A DNA stretch of 54,371 bases from Hyphomicrobiales bacterium (GTDB lineage Bacteria > Pseudomonadota > Alphaproteobacteria > Rhizobiales > Beijerinckiaceae). A program made the position numbers and the translations under genes. Positions 47,381 to 54,371 of this stretch are shown in pieces. The stretch is from positions 1 through 54,371 of the forward strand of contig JANXWK010000061.1 in the NCBI GenBank assembly GCA_025351165.1, given 5' to 3'. How positions within the stretch are numbered: position 1 is the stretch's first letter; each line of letters starts with the position of its first letter. Under the pieces are notes generated by a model. The model saw only the letters and a program-made list of their open reading frames with translations. It did no database searches and was not told the origin of the DNA.

Positions 47381-47414
47381 TTTGTTCAGCCAAATAATTG
47401 GCCTTAAATCACTC

Positions 47415-47780
47415 TCAGCTTTCCTCGTCTTCGCCAATATCGCCGTCAATCAGACCAGCAACATCGTCGTTCTCGTCCTCTTCCTGCTCAAGGAAGGTAT
47501 CGTCATCTGCCACAATGCCATCATCAAGCTCAATATCATCGGCTAGAATGGCTTTATCGTCATCGGCAATATCCACGTCTTCCAGGGGCACCATGACAGC
47601 TGCTGCTGGATCTATATCCAGTTCCTCATCTGCAATGGCTGCGGCGCGTGCGCCTCGTGCCTGCATGATCTGGAAGACTGTGCCACATTTTGGGCAGGTA
47701 ATTGGATCGCGCCCAAGGTCGTAGAATTTTGCACTACAGCTTTGGCATTGACGTTTTGTGCCGAGTTCTGGCTTTGCCAC
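47415..47780 (-). CDS. FYDLN-acid / TIGR02300 family zinc-ribbon protein
   Basis: 121 residues. A zinc ribbon at the N-terminus, CQSCSAKFYDLGRDPITCPK (CxxC...CxxC; FYDLG in place of FYDLN), and then a very acidic low-complexity tail (DDDTFLEQEEDENDD). This alphaproteobacterial family of unknown function is typically encoded beside aroA, as here (divergent, about 160 bp). The ribbon resembles those of transcription or ribosome-associated proteins, but no role is established. Confidence 0.93.
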   Translation of the reverse strand: MAKPELGTKRQCQSCSAKFYDLGRDPITCPKCGTVFQIMQARGARAAAIADEELDIDPAAAVMVPLEDVDIADDDKAILADDIELDDGIVADDDTFLEQEEDENDDVAGLIDGDIGEDEES

Positions 47781-47942
47781 TTTGGTAACCTTTGGTTTGA
47801 AATACTTCAGGTTATCCCGTTAGTGGTGCAAAAGCATTGTGTCAAACCCATTTTATTGAAATAAACGAAGAGAAATGCGTGACGTGATGTTTATGCCTAT
47901 GCTAATGCCAATTTAACCCACCCCAGCAAAGCGAACAAGCCC

Positions 47943-49319
47943 TTGATAAAATCCCATAGTGTTGCCCCATGCCCCTACCGCGCTGATAAATCTTCTGCCC
48001 TAAAAGGCGAATTACGTGTGCCAGGAGACAAATCAATTTCCCACAGGGCAATGATTTTTGGACTTTTAAGTGTTGGTGAAACCCGTGTGACTGGCCTGCT
48101 GGAGGGGGAAGATGTCTTGCGTTCAGCCGATGCCGCGCGTGCCCTTGGTGCCAGGGTCGAAAGACTAGGTGAGGGGCACTGGCGCATTCAAGGTGTAGGT
48201 GTGGGCAGCTTGATGCAGCCAAAGGAAACGCTGGATTTTGGCAATGCAGGCACAGGTTCACGCCTTATGATGGGCGTGATTGCGGGCCATGCCATTACGG
48301 CCCGCATTGATGGCGATGCATCTTTGCGCAAACGCCCGATGCAGCGCATTCTGGATCCGCTGAAACTTATTGGCATGCAGGTTGTGGATGAGGCAGAGGG
48401 TGGGCGCTGTCCCATAACGATAAAGGGTGCTGAAACTGCCCTGCCAATTCATTATGAGACGCCTGTTGCCTCTGCGCAGGTAAAATCGGCTGTTCTGCTT
48501 GGTGCCCTCAATGCTGCTGGGAAAACGACTGTCATTGAGCCAGAAGCCACGCGCGATCACACAGAAAAACTGCTGGCGTATTTTGGAGCCGAGATCCTGG
48601 TTGAACCTTACGGCCTTAACGGAACAGGGCGCAAAATTACGTTGACGGGTCAGCCAGAACTCAAGCCAAAGCCTATTTTTGTGCCAGCAGACCCCTCCTC
48701 TGCCGCCTTTCCGCTGGTGGCAGCGCTGATTGTGCCTGGATCAGATATTCTGCTTAAAGGTGTAATGATGAACCCGTTGCGTATTGGTGTCATCACAACC
48801 TTGCTGGAGATGGGTGCCTCCATCAGTATTGTATCCAGCTCGGTTGAGGGGGGCGAGGATGTGGCTGATCTGCGTGTACGCGCCTCCCACCTAAGAGGCG
48901 TGGATGTACCGGCTCACCGCGCTCCCTCGATGATTGATGAGTATCCCATTCTGGCAGTTGCAGCAGCCTATGCCTCTGGCACAACACGCATGAATGGCCT
49001 CCATGAGTTGCGAGTAAAGGAATGTGATCGTTTGGCAGCCGTTGCAGCGGGGCTGCACGCAAACCACGTGCGTCATGAAATTATGGGTGATGATTTACTG
49101 GTGTATGGGGGGTGTGGTACGGTTGAAGGTGGTGGCCTGGTAGAAACGCACATGGATCACCGTATTGCCATGTCGTTCCTTATTATGGGGCTTAGCAGCC
49201 AGAAACAGGTCTGTGTGGATGATACATCCTTTATCGCCACAAGTTTTCCTGGATTTATGGAAAATATGAGCAGGCTTGGTGCAGATTTTAATGCGATAGA
49301 AACAGATCAGACCGCATAG
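47943..49319 (+). CDS. aroA: 3-phosphoshikimate 1-carboxyvinyltransferase (EPSP synthase)
   Basis: 458 residues. The first in-frame start is a TTG at 47943, without a clear Shine-Dalgarno; the next ATG is inside the conserved core, so TTG is accepted. Sixth step of the shikimate pathway. Motifs are LRVPGDKSISHRAMIFG, DFGNAGTGSRLMMGV, ASAQVKSAVLLGALNAAG, EATRDHTEKLL and SMIDEYPILAVAAAYA. It resembles the CP4-like class II enzymes of alphaproteobacteria. CP4's glyphosate-tolerance Ala (NAATG) is Gly here (NAGTG). It leads a unit with the small membrane gene and cmk. Confidence 0.96.
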   Translation: MIKSHSVAPCPYRADKSSALKGELRVPGDKSISHRAMIFGLLSVGETRVTGLLEGEDVLRSADAARALGARVERLGEGHWRIQGVGVGSLMQPKETLDFGNAGTGSRLMMGVIAGHAITARIDGDASLRKRPMQRILDPLKLIGMQVVDEAEGGRCPITIKGAETALPIHYETPVASAQVKSAVLLGALNAAGKTTVIEPEATRDHTEKLLAYFGAEILVEPYGLNGTGRKITLTGQPELKPKPIFVPADPSSAAFPLVAALIVPGSDILLKGVMMNPLRIGVITTLLEMGASISIVSSSVEGGEDVADLRVRASHLRGVDVPAHRAPSMIDEYPILAVAAAYASGTTRMNGLHELRVKECDRLAAVAAGLHANHVRHEIMGDDLLVYGGCGTVEGGGLVETHMDHRIAMSFLIMGLSSQKQVCVDDTSFIATSFPGFMENMSRLGADFNAIETDQTA

Positions 49320-49349
49320 TCAGCGTGCAAAGGAAAAAGTGTAAAAGCG

Positions 49350-49724
49350 ATGGAATTTTTAACTACAGCCATAACAGCTCCCTTAAACAATTTTGGCCAA
49401 GTTGGCATGATGATTGCCGTTATTGTATGGGTTGTGGCACTATATATGGGGTATAATTACTCTGTAACTGCGCGCAATGTCAGAAGTCTAGGCTTTATAT
49501 TTGCCTTTATTTTTGCCTTAGTCATGGTTTTGGGCCTTGTTCTCATGCTGACAACGCATTTGCTGGACGATAAAAACAGCATGGTCATGAGCGCCTATGC
49601 TGTGCTTGCCCTTATAACATTTGGCCAGATTGGTGGATTTATTGCTCTTATGTCAGCAAGCTGTGGCTTCATGTTTGGTGTTCTGGTACGCATGATGGAT
49701 ATCATGTCCCGTGGAATGCGCTAG
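49350..49724 (+). CDS. Small membrane protein of unknown function between aroA and cmk
   Basis: 124 residues with three hydrophobic segments: MMIAVIVWVVALYMG, LGFIFAFIFALVMVLGLVLM and LITFGQIGGFIALMSASCG. I recognise no family. It starts 30 bp after aroA, and its TAG is directly followed by the cmk ATG, so it is translated with cmk. In most relatives aroA and cmk are adjacent, so this is an insertion into that pair or a lineage-specific gene. Confidence 0.75.
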   Translation: MEFLTTAITAPLNNFGQVGMMIAVIVWVVALYMGYNYSVTARNVRSLGFIFAFIFALVMVLGLVLMLTTHLLDDKNSMVMSAYAVLALITFGQIGGFIALMSASCGFMFGVLVRMMDIMSRGMR

Positions 49725-50354
49725 ATGATTATTGCCGTTGATGGCCCAGCAGCATCTGGCAAGGGGAGCCTTGCCAAGCGCCTGTCTGCCCATTACCACC
49801 TGCCGCATCTGGATACGGGTCTGTTGTACAGGGCTGTAGGTCAAAGGCTTCTATTGGAAGGGCGCAGTTTGACCGATACTGAGGCAGCTATATCAATTGC
49901 ACAGAGTTTTGTTCCTGAGTGGCTCAATCATCCAAATCTGCGTTCGCGCGAGGCAGGAAAAGCTGCAACAGCCGTTGCCATCATACCTGGTGTACGCAAA
50001 GCCCTCAAAGATTTTCAGATTGCCTTTACGCGCAACCCAAACGGAGCCGTGATTGATGGGCGTGATATTGGCACTGTCATTGCGCCTCATGCACATGTAA
50101 AACTATGGGTAACTGCGGATCCACATATAAGGGCAAACCGGCGCTACAGGGAACTTGTCGCCAAAGGTCAAGATGTAAGCGAAGCTGATATTCTCAGTGA
50201 CCTTGCAGCGCGTGATGCCAATGACGCTCCAAACATGATTATGGCAGATGACGCATTTATTGTGGACACAAGTCCAATGAGTTTGGAACAGGCTTTTGCC
50301 AGGGTTGTGGAGATTTGCGAAAATCGTAAACCTAATCAGACCCAGCCACATTGA
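49725..50354 (+). CDS. cmk: Cytidylate kinase
   Basis: 209 residues. Phosphorylates CMP and dCMP. P-loop DGPAASGKGSLAKRLSAHY, substrate-site HLDTGLLYRAVG, VIDGRDIGTVIAPHAHVKLW and the lid-like TADPHIRANRRYREL are all present. It begins right after the stop of the small membrane gene. In many alphaproteobacteria rpsA follows; here the next gene is on the other strand and overlaps the cmk end by 23 bases. Confidence 0.96.
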   Translation: MIIAVDGPAASGKGSLAKRLSAHYHLPHLDTGLLYRAVGQRLLLEGRSLTDTEAAISIAQSFVPEWLNHPNLRSREAGKAATAVAIIPGVRKALKDFQIAFTRNPNGAVIDGRDIGTVIAPHAHVKLWVTADPHIRANRRYRELVAKGQDVSEADILSDLAARDANDAPNMIMADDAFIVDTSPMSLEQAFARVVEICENRKPNQTQPH

Positions 50355-50790
50355 GTATGGTTTTCCCCGTTTTTCTGCGCCCAGAAAAACGTGTGCGGCG
50401 GCCAGATAGGGGTGAACCAAAACGGCGCGATCGATTTTCGCCCAAACTATGTTCTGAAAAAATTTCCAGATAGCCTTCACTTGATAAAGAAAACAAGGGT
50501 AGATTGAGCCTTTTGCCAATAAAGCGCCAGTCCGCTACTATATCCAGATCATTATCGTAATCTGCAACTATCACGGAGTGACCATGCAGGGGATGCGCAA
50601 GTATAATCTGAAACTGCATTGCACTACGCGCAAGGCCGCAACGTAAGATAACAGCTGTGAAATTGCTGCCCTCGTTATGAAGGCAGACTGGTTCAGGGTT
50701 TACCAATTCAAGATGTGCAGATTTAACATCCTCATTTTTTGGAAGAGCGTTTTTTAAGCTACATGTCCAATACAAAGCTGCTTTTGTCAT
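50332..50790 (-). CDS. DUF6101-like protein
   Basis: 152 residues from the ATG at 50790; an upstream GTG at 50898 would add 36 basic residues. The central motif DYDNDLDIVADWRFIGKRLN and LPLFSLSSEGYLEIFSEHSL, then a basic Arg-rich tail (GRRTRFSGRRKTGKTI), match the layout of DUF6101, a family restricted to Hyphomicrobiales relatives with unknown function. The similarity is by pattern only and not certain. It overlaps the cmk end by 23 bases, convergently. Confidence 0.6.
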   Translation of the reverse strand: MTKAALYWTCSLKNALPKNEDVKSAHLELVNPEPVCLHNEGSNFTAVILRCGLARSAMQFQIILAHPLHGHSVIVADYDNDLDIVADWRFIGKRLNLPLFSLSSEGYLEIFSEHSLGENRSRRFGSPLSGRRTRFSGRRKTGKTILNVAGSD

Positions 50791-50995
50791 TTTTCCAAAC
50801 CTAATCCATTGTTTTTGTCTTAGTTGTATTTTTTTCGTCCGTTTAAAGCGAAAACAACTTAAAATTTTTTCGATGTGCTCAAGTTTGACATTTTGCACAG
50901 TAAAAACTGGTGAAAACTTAAACTCTGTGGTTAAGATTTATCACAAACCGTTTTTTTGCCTGTTTTTTTGTTTTTTGCTTGATGGAGTGTTACAA

Positions 50996-51427
50996 ATGCC
51001 GGTATTTTTAGATGCACAGTTACAAGGATTTGTTCATGGAGGAGGCTTAAGGCTGGCCTCTGTTTACATTGCAATTCTTATAGTCATGGGTGTTTTGCTT
51101 TCTGCAAATGTTGCGGTACGTCGCGGACCCTTACAGATTGGCATTGGTGATGGAGGCAATCACCTTCTGCAACGCATGATGCGCATTCAGGGTAATTTCA
51201 TGGAATATGTACCTTTATGCATTGGAAGCCTCATTATGCTGTCCATTATCAGCGCTCCCTCATGGACCATTCATGTTGTGGGTGGCACGATGGTCATTGG
51301 GAGAAGCCTACATGCTGCTGGTATTTACCAGACAGCTGGCATATCCTTTGGACGCGCCGTAGGCATGATTTTGACATTCATCTCTTTGCTATCTGCGGCT
51401 GGATTTCTTATGTGGTTTGGATGGTAA
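50996..51427 (+). CDS. MAPEG family membrane protein
   Basis: 143 residues from the ATG at 50996, with GGAG eight bases upstream. Four TM segments. RMMRIQGNFMEYVPLCIGS contains the MAPEG signature (R-x3-N-x2-E-x2-P), and ARSLHAAGI-like RSLHAAGIYQTAG follows. Eukaryotic members act on eicosanoids and glutathione; bacterial members have no settled role. Its stop overlaps the ATG of the nucleotidase gene (TAATG), so it heads the nucleotidase-DUF4170-acyltransferase-waaA unit. Confidence 0.88.
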   Translation: MPVFLDAQLQGFVHGGGLRLASVYIAILIVMGVLLSANVAVRRGPLQIGIGDGGNHLLQRMMRIQGNFMEYVPLCIGSLIMLSIISAPSWTIHVVGGTMVIGRSLHAAGIYQTAGISFGRAVGMILTFISLLSAAGFLMWFGW

Positions 51428-52257
51428 TGAGTGGTATAAGCAAGGGTCAAATTGCAGAATTTGTAAATATTGCTAAACAAGCGGGGCATATTGCCCTGCG
51501 CGATTTCAGACTGGGTACAACGACGCTGGCAAAGGTCAGCTATAAAAGCGGTGGCTCCCCTGTAACGTCTGCTGATATTGCAGTGGATACCTATTTGAAA
51601 AATGCATATGCTGAAGCTTTTGATGGTTACGCCTGGTTTTCAGAGGAAACAGCAGACACTCCTCACAGACTAACACAAAGTAGATTGGTGATTGCAGATC
51701 CAATTGATGGTACACGTGCCTATGCAGCTGGAAATCCACAATGGTGTGTCAGTATTGCCTTAATCGAAAATGGTAGACCCGTTCTAGGATGTCTCTATGC
51801 GCCAGCTTTAGATGAACTATATGTAGCTTCTCTTGGCGAAGGCGCAACGCTAAATGGTAAAAGACTAACATTGCCGTCTCATTTTTTTGAGTTTGGCGAT
51901 CATGCCGAAATTGCTACTTTTGGGCCAAAGCCTATGGTGGACTGGCTTAATGAGAGTTTGAATGCTGAATTCAAGATGCAGCCAAAAGTGCCATCGCTTG
52001 CGCTGCGTTTGGCCCGAATTGCAACAGGGCTTAACAGTTCAGGGTCTGCTCTGGGACTAGCAAGTCAAAATGCCCATGATTGGGATATTGCAGCAGCTGA
52101 CCTTATTTTATGTGAGGCAGGTGGATGTCTGCATGATTTTAAAGGGCAGAAGCCTGTTTATAACAAAGCAGATCCCACCCATCCCTCGCTTTTTGCAGCG
52201 TCAAATTCGTTTGCGCACTCTTTACTGCATAAACTGTCTGCCTTAGAAGCTGCTTGA
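51427..52257 (+). CDS. Inositol monophosphatase-family / 3'(2'),5'-bisphosphate nucleotidase
   Basis: 276 residues from the ATG at 51427. The Mg/Li-dependent phosphatase motifs are FSEETADTPH (Glu), IADPIDGTRAYAAG (metal Asp, DPIDGT) and NAHDWDIAAADLILCEAGG (WDIAA). Lacking the full substrate pocket comparison, inositol-phosphate, pAp or related sugar phosphates are all possible; pAp is often assigned to such neighbours of lipopolysaccharide genes. It overlaps the MAPEG gene by one base. Confidence 0.92.
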   Translation: MSGISKGQIAEFVNIAKQAGHIALRDFRLGTTTLAKVSYKSGGSPVTSADIAVDTYLKNAYAEAFDGYAWFSEETADTPHRLTQSRLVIADPIDGTRAYAAGNPQWCVSIALIENGRPVLGCLYAPALDELYVASLGEGATLNGKRLTLPSHFFEFGDHAEIATFGPKPMVDWLNESLNAEFKMQPKVPSLALRLARIATGLNSSGSALGLASQNAHDWDIAAADLILCEAGGCLHDFKGQKPVYNKADPTHPSLFAASNSFAHSLLHKLSALEAA

Positions 52258-52282
52258 GATATACTTTGATACAAGGAAAATC

Positions 52283-52519
52283 ATGCCACATAGCACTGAT
52301 CAAAAACAACTCCTTCATCTTGTGCTGGGGGGTGAACTCGTTGACCTGGATGGAACCGAGTTCAAGGATCCACAAAAGATAGATATGGTTGGAGTTTTTC
52401 CCGACTATAAATCTGCCCAGGCTGCCTGGAGGGCAAAGGCACAGGCTACAGTTGATAATGCACAGATGCGCTATTTTATCGTGCATCTGCATCGTCTTCT
52501 GGATCCAACTCATGATTAG
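52283..52519 (+). CDS. DUF4170 small protein
   Basis: 78 residues. The C-terminal signature MRYFIVHLHRLLDP and the middle VGVFPDYKSAQAAWRAKAQA identify DUF4170, a short alphaproteobacterial protein of unknown function found next to the acyltransferase and waaA genes. It begins 25 bp after the nucleotidase and ends two bases before the acyltransferase. Confidence 0.88.
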   Translation: MPHSTDQKQLLHLVLGGELVDLDGTEFKDPQKIDMVGVFPDYKSAQAAWRAKAQATVDNAQMRYFIVHLHRLLDPTHD

Positions 52520-52521
52520 TC

Positions 52522-53316
52522 ATGTTTAAAAAAATCTGGCGGTCAAGCAGAGTACAGGTTATCTTTGGGACACTGCTTGCCTGGTATCTGATGCTGGTAA
52601 GAGCCACAACGGTTTTTACCATCGACCCGCCAGATGGTTATGATGCTATCAACCAGAATTGGCCTGTCATTGTTACAATCTGGCACGGGCAACATTTCAT
52701 GCTGCCATTTGCGCGGCAGGAAGCCCATAATATCAGTGTTCTCATTTCAAGCCATGGCGATGGTGAACTGAATGCCATAGCCACGACAAAGTTTGGAATT
52801 GGTCTTATTCGTGGCTCTGGTGCAAAAAAATCTTACCAGGTTCGTAAACGTGGTGGAGCCAAAGCCTTCCGTACGATGATTGATATGCTGCAAAATGGCA
52901 GAGCCGTTGCCAGTACCGCTGATATACCTAAAGTTTCACGTGTTGTGGGTGAAGGGCTTATTACACTTGCACGTCTTTCTGGTCGTCCCATTATACCCAT
53001 TGCTGTTATTGCCAAGCGTCGCATAAACTTCAAGACTTGGGATTATGCCAGTATTGGCCTGCCTTTTTTCAATCGTGGATCCATTATTCTAGGTTCACCG
53101 ATTTTTGTCTCCAAGGATTTGAGCCTCGATCAGCTGGAGATTAAAAGATGTGAAGTTCAGCAGTCACTTGATGAGGTTCATTCCAGAGGCTACGCTCTTC
53201 TTGGATGTCGTGACCCTGGGGCAAGCCATGTGTCTGTTTTAGCCGCTCGTGTAGAAATGGCACAGTCCATTGCCATCCGTATTATGGAACGCAGCGTCCA
53301 CAAAGATACTGTTTAA
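52522..53316 (+). CDS. Lysophospholipid acyltransferase family protein (DUF374)
   Basis: 264 residues. An N-terminal TM (VIFGTLLAWYLMLVRA) is followed by WHGQHFMLPF and ISSHGDGELNA (in place of HX4D), then the DUF374 core GIGLIRGSGAKKSYQVRKRG and RPIIPIAVIAKRR. The catalytic site takes the form H-x5-DGEL as known for DUF374. These enzymes acylate lipid A precursors or related lipids. The TAATG overlap with waaA supports a lipopolysaccharide role. Confidence 0.9.
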   Translation: MFKKIWRSSRVQVIFGTLLAWYLMLVRATTVFTIDPPDGYDAINQNWPVIVTIWHGQHFMLPFARQEAHNISVLISSHGDGELNAIATTKFGIGLIRGSGAKKSYQVRKRGGAKAFRTMIDMLQNGRAVASTADIPKVSRVVGEGLITLARLSGRPIIPIAVIAKRRINFKTWDYASIGLPFFNRGSIILGSPIFVSKDLSLDQLEIKRCEVQQSLDEVHSRGYALLGCRDPGASHVSVLAARVEMAQSIAIRIMERSVHKDTV

Positions 53317-54371
53317 TGATGTTCAAGCAGAGACTGGCTTTATTTTTATACCAGAGTGTAACGAAACTGCTGCGTCCCTTGGCATATGTTTTTCTTGTTT
53401 ACCGGCTGAAAAAAGGCAAGGAAGATTCCAGCCGTATAAATGAGCGGCGCGGAACAACAGCCATAGCACGCCCAAAAGGTAAACTGCTCTGGTTTCATGC
53501 AGCAAGTGTTGGAGAATTCATGTCTTTGATGCCATTGTTGGAACGCTTGGAAGCTCATGATGTGAATATTCTTGTAACAACAGGTACATTAACATCTGCT
53601 AATATTGCTGCACAGCGTTTACCCAAAACAGCCATACACCAATTCATTCCTCTTGATATTCCCGTTTTTGTAAAAAGGTTTCTGGGTCACTGGAAGCCTG
53701 ATCTGGCAATTTTTACTGAATCTGAAATATGGCCCAATTTAATATCATACACTGCGAAAAATGCCATTCCAATAGGTATTGTGAATGGTCGTATGTCAGC
53801 CAGATCTTATAATAGATGGCAGAAAATGCCCTCCCTGATCAGTGCATTATTAACAAAAATAGATTTTTGCCTCACACAAACGCAAAGTGATGCAGACAGG
53901 TTCAGCAGATTTGGTACAAAGCGTACCTTGAATGTGGGTAATCTGAAATTTGACTGCAACCCGCTGCCATATGACCAACTTGATCTCAAATGTTTTGCTG
54001 CTGCAACGCAGGGAAGACATGTTTGGCTGGCTGCAAGCACACATGAGGGTGAGGAAACCATTATTATTGATGCATATCAGCAGATTAAACAAAGATATCC
54101 TCATGTGCTGTGTGTTATAGTTCCACGTCACCCTGAACGTGGGAGGCATATATTGAAAACGATGCTCGCGCATGGTTTGAATGTCAAACTAAGATCCAAA
54201 GCTGAATTGCCCTGTCCAGAAACAGATATATTCATAGCTGACACTATGGGGGAACTTGGGTTATTTTACCGCGCCTGTCCTATTGCCTTTATCGGTATTT
54301 CTCTTGTTTCACCTGGAGGTGGACACAACCCAATTGAAGCTGCCCAGCTTGGCGCAACTGTGCTTTATGGG
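53316..54371 (+). CDS. waaA: 3-deoxy-D-manno-octulosonic acid (Kdo) transferase, 3' end cut by window edge
   Basis: 352 codons from the ATG at 53316 to the window edge, with no stop. GT-30 glycosyltransferase adding Kdo to lipid A. An N-terminal membrane-associated segment is followed by LLWFHAASVGEFMSLMPLLE with the catalytic Glu (ASVGEF). LVTTGTLTSANIAAQRL, FTESEIWPNLI, VPRHPERG and SPGGGHNPIEAAQLG are also present. The start overlaps the acyltransferase stop by one base. Full length would be about 420-435 residues. Confidence 0.95.
   Translation, partial: MMFKQRLALFLYQSVTKLLRPLAYVFLVYRLKKGKEDSSRINERRGTTAIARPKGKLLWFHAASVGEFMSLMPLLERLEAHDVNILVTTGTLTSANIAAQRLPKTAIHQFIPLDIPVFVKRFLGHWKPDLAIFTESEIWPNLISYTAKNAIPIGIVNGRMSARSYNRWQKMPSLISALLTKIDFCLTQTQSDADRFSRFGTKRTLNVGNLKFDCNPLPYDQLDLKCFAAATQGRHVWLAASTHEGEETIIIDAYQQIKQRYPHVLCVIVPRHPERGRHILKTMLAHGLNVKLRSKAELPCPETDIFIADTMGELGLFYRACPIAFIGISLVSPGGGHNPIEAAQLGATVLYG

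Noticed and set aside
51217-51426. Upstream extension of the nucleotidase frame
   Set aside because: It would overlap the MAPEG gene almost entirely; the ATG at 51427 fits the family length and the TAATG junction.

Overview
The window is a stretch of ordinary chromosome from an alphaproteobacterium, most likely a member of the Hyphomicrobiales (Rhizobiales) or a close relative. This rests on recognisable families and local gene orders: hslV-hslU divergent from hisB-DUF2628-hisH-hisA-hisF-hisE-coaA; argD-argF-hslO next to dapD-dapE; a FYDLN-acid/TIGR02300 gene divergent from aroA-cmk; a nucleotidase-DUF4170-DUF374-waaA lipopolysaccharide block; and lineage-restricted DUF2865 and DUF6101-like proteins. 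By eye the base composition is only moderately GC, lower than in typical rhizobia. No prophage, intact insertion sequence, CRISPR array or secretion island was seen.

Layout. 1-2.6 kb: the end of a Sel1-repeat protein and an EAL-type c-di-GMP protein. 2.7-6.1 kb: asd, an unrecognised one-TM protein and a LemA-like protein. 6.2-8.9 kb: etfB-etfA plus a 3-hydroxyacyl-CoA dehydrogenase. 9.1-10.8 kb: HNH nuclease, DsbB and a YqaA/DedA-type protein. 11.0-13.1 kb: glnK-amtB behind a candidate sigma-54 promoter. 13.1-16.9 kb: YmdB-type phosphoesterase, PRC-barrel protein, murJ and a MarC family protein. 16.9-17.5 kb: a decayed Phd/ParE-type toxin-antitoxin locus. 17.5-24.2 kb: hslVU and the histidine operon ending in coaA. 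24.2-30.5 kb: DUF2865 protein, tRNA-Ser, universal stress protein, trpS, hpf, a class II amidotransferase and purD. 30.5-33.5 kb: two TadE/TadG-like pseudopilin-type genes and rmuC. 33.5-38.8 kb: an argD-argF-hslO-dapD-dapE operon. 38.9-45.6 kb: a 996-residue c-di-GMP protein, a zinc metallopeptidase, a uracil-DNA glycosylase and ETF-ubiquinone oxidoreductase. 45.6-47.4 kb: a hairpin-rich non-coding stretch, tRNA-Ala and a higBA locus whose toxin is broken. 47.4-54.4 kb: TIGR02300, aroA, a small membrane protein, cmk, a DUF6101-like gene and a MAPEG-nucleotidase-DUF4170-acyltransferase-waaA cluster that runs off the end.

How the genes connect. EtfAB and ETF-QO, 36 kb apart, form one route from acyl-CoA dehydrogenases to ubiquinone. 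Asd, DapD and DapE, with ArgD possibly also acting as the succinyl-DAP aminotransferase, cover several steps of diaminopimelate/lysine synthesis. MurJ uses the cell-wall precursor built from it. GlnK and AmtB form the standard ammonium-uptake control pair. The two EAL proteins both have degenerate GGDEF motifs and are more likely phosphodiesterases than cyclases.

The most notable signals are: (1) two independent toxin-antitoxin loci whose toxin genes are both interrupted while the flanking housekeeping genes are open; (2) a roughly 0.9-kb stretch at 45.6-46.5 kb with a series of perfect hairpins, an 11-bp-stem terminator and a 34-nt imperfect direct repeat, which may encode an undescribed RNA; and (3) a 95-bp palindromic element inside the histidine operon between hisF and hisE. 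I found no clear new defence or metabolic system.
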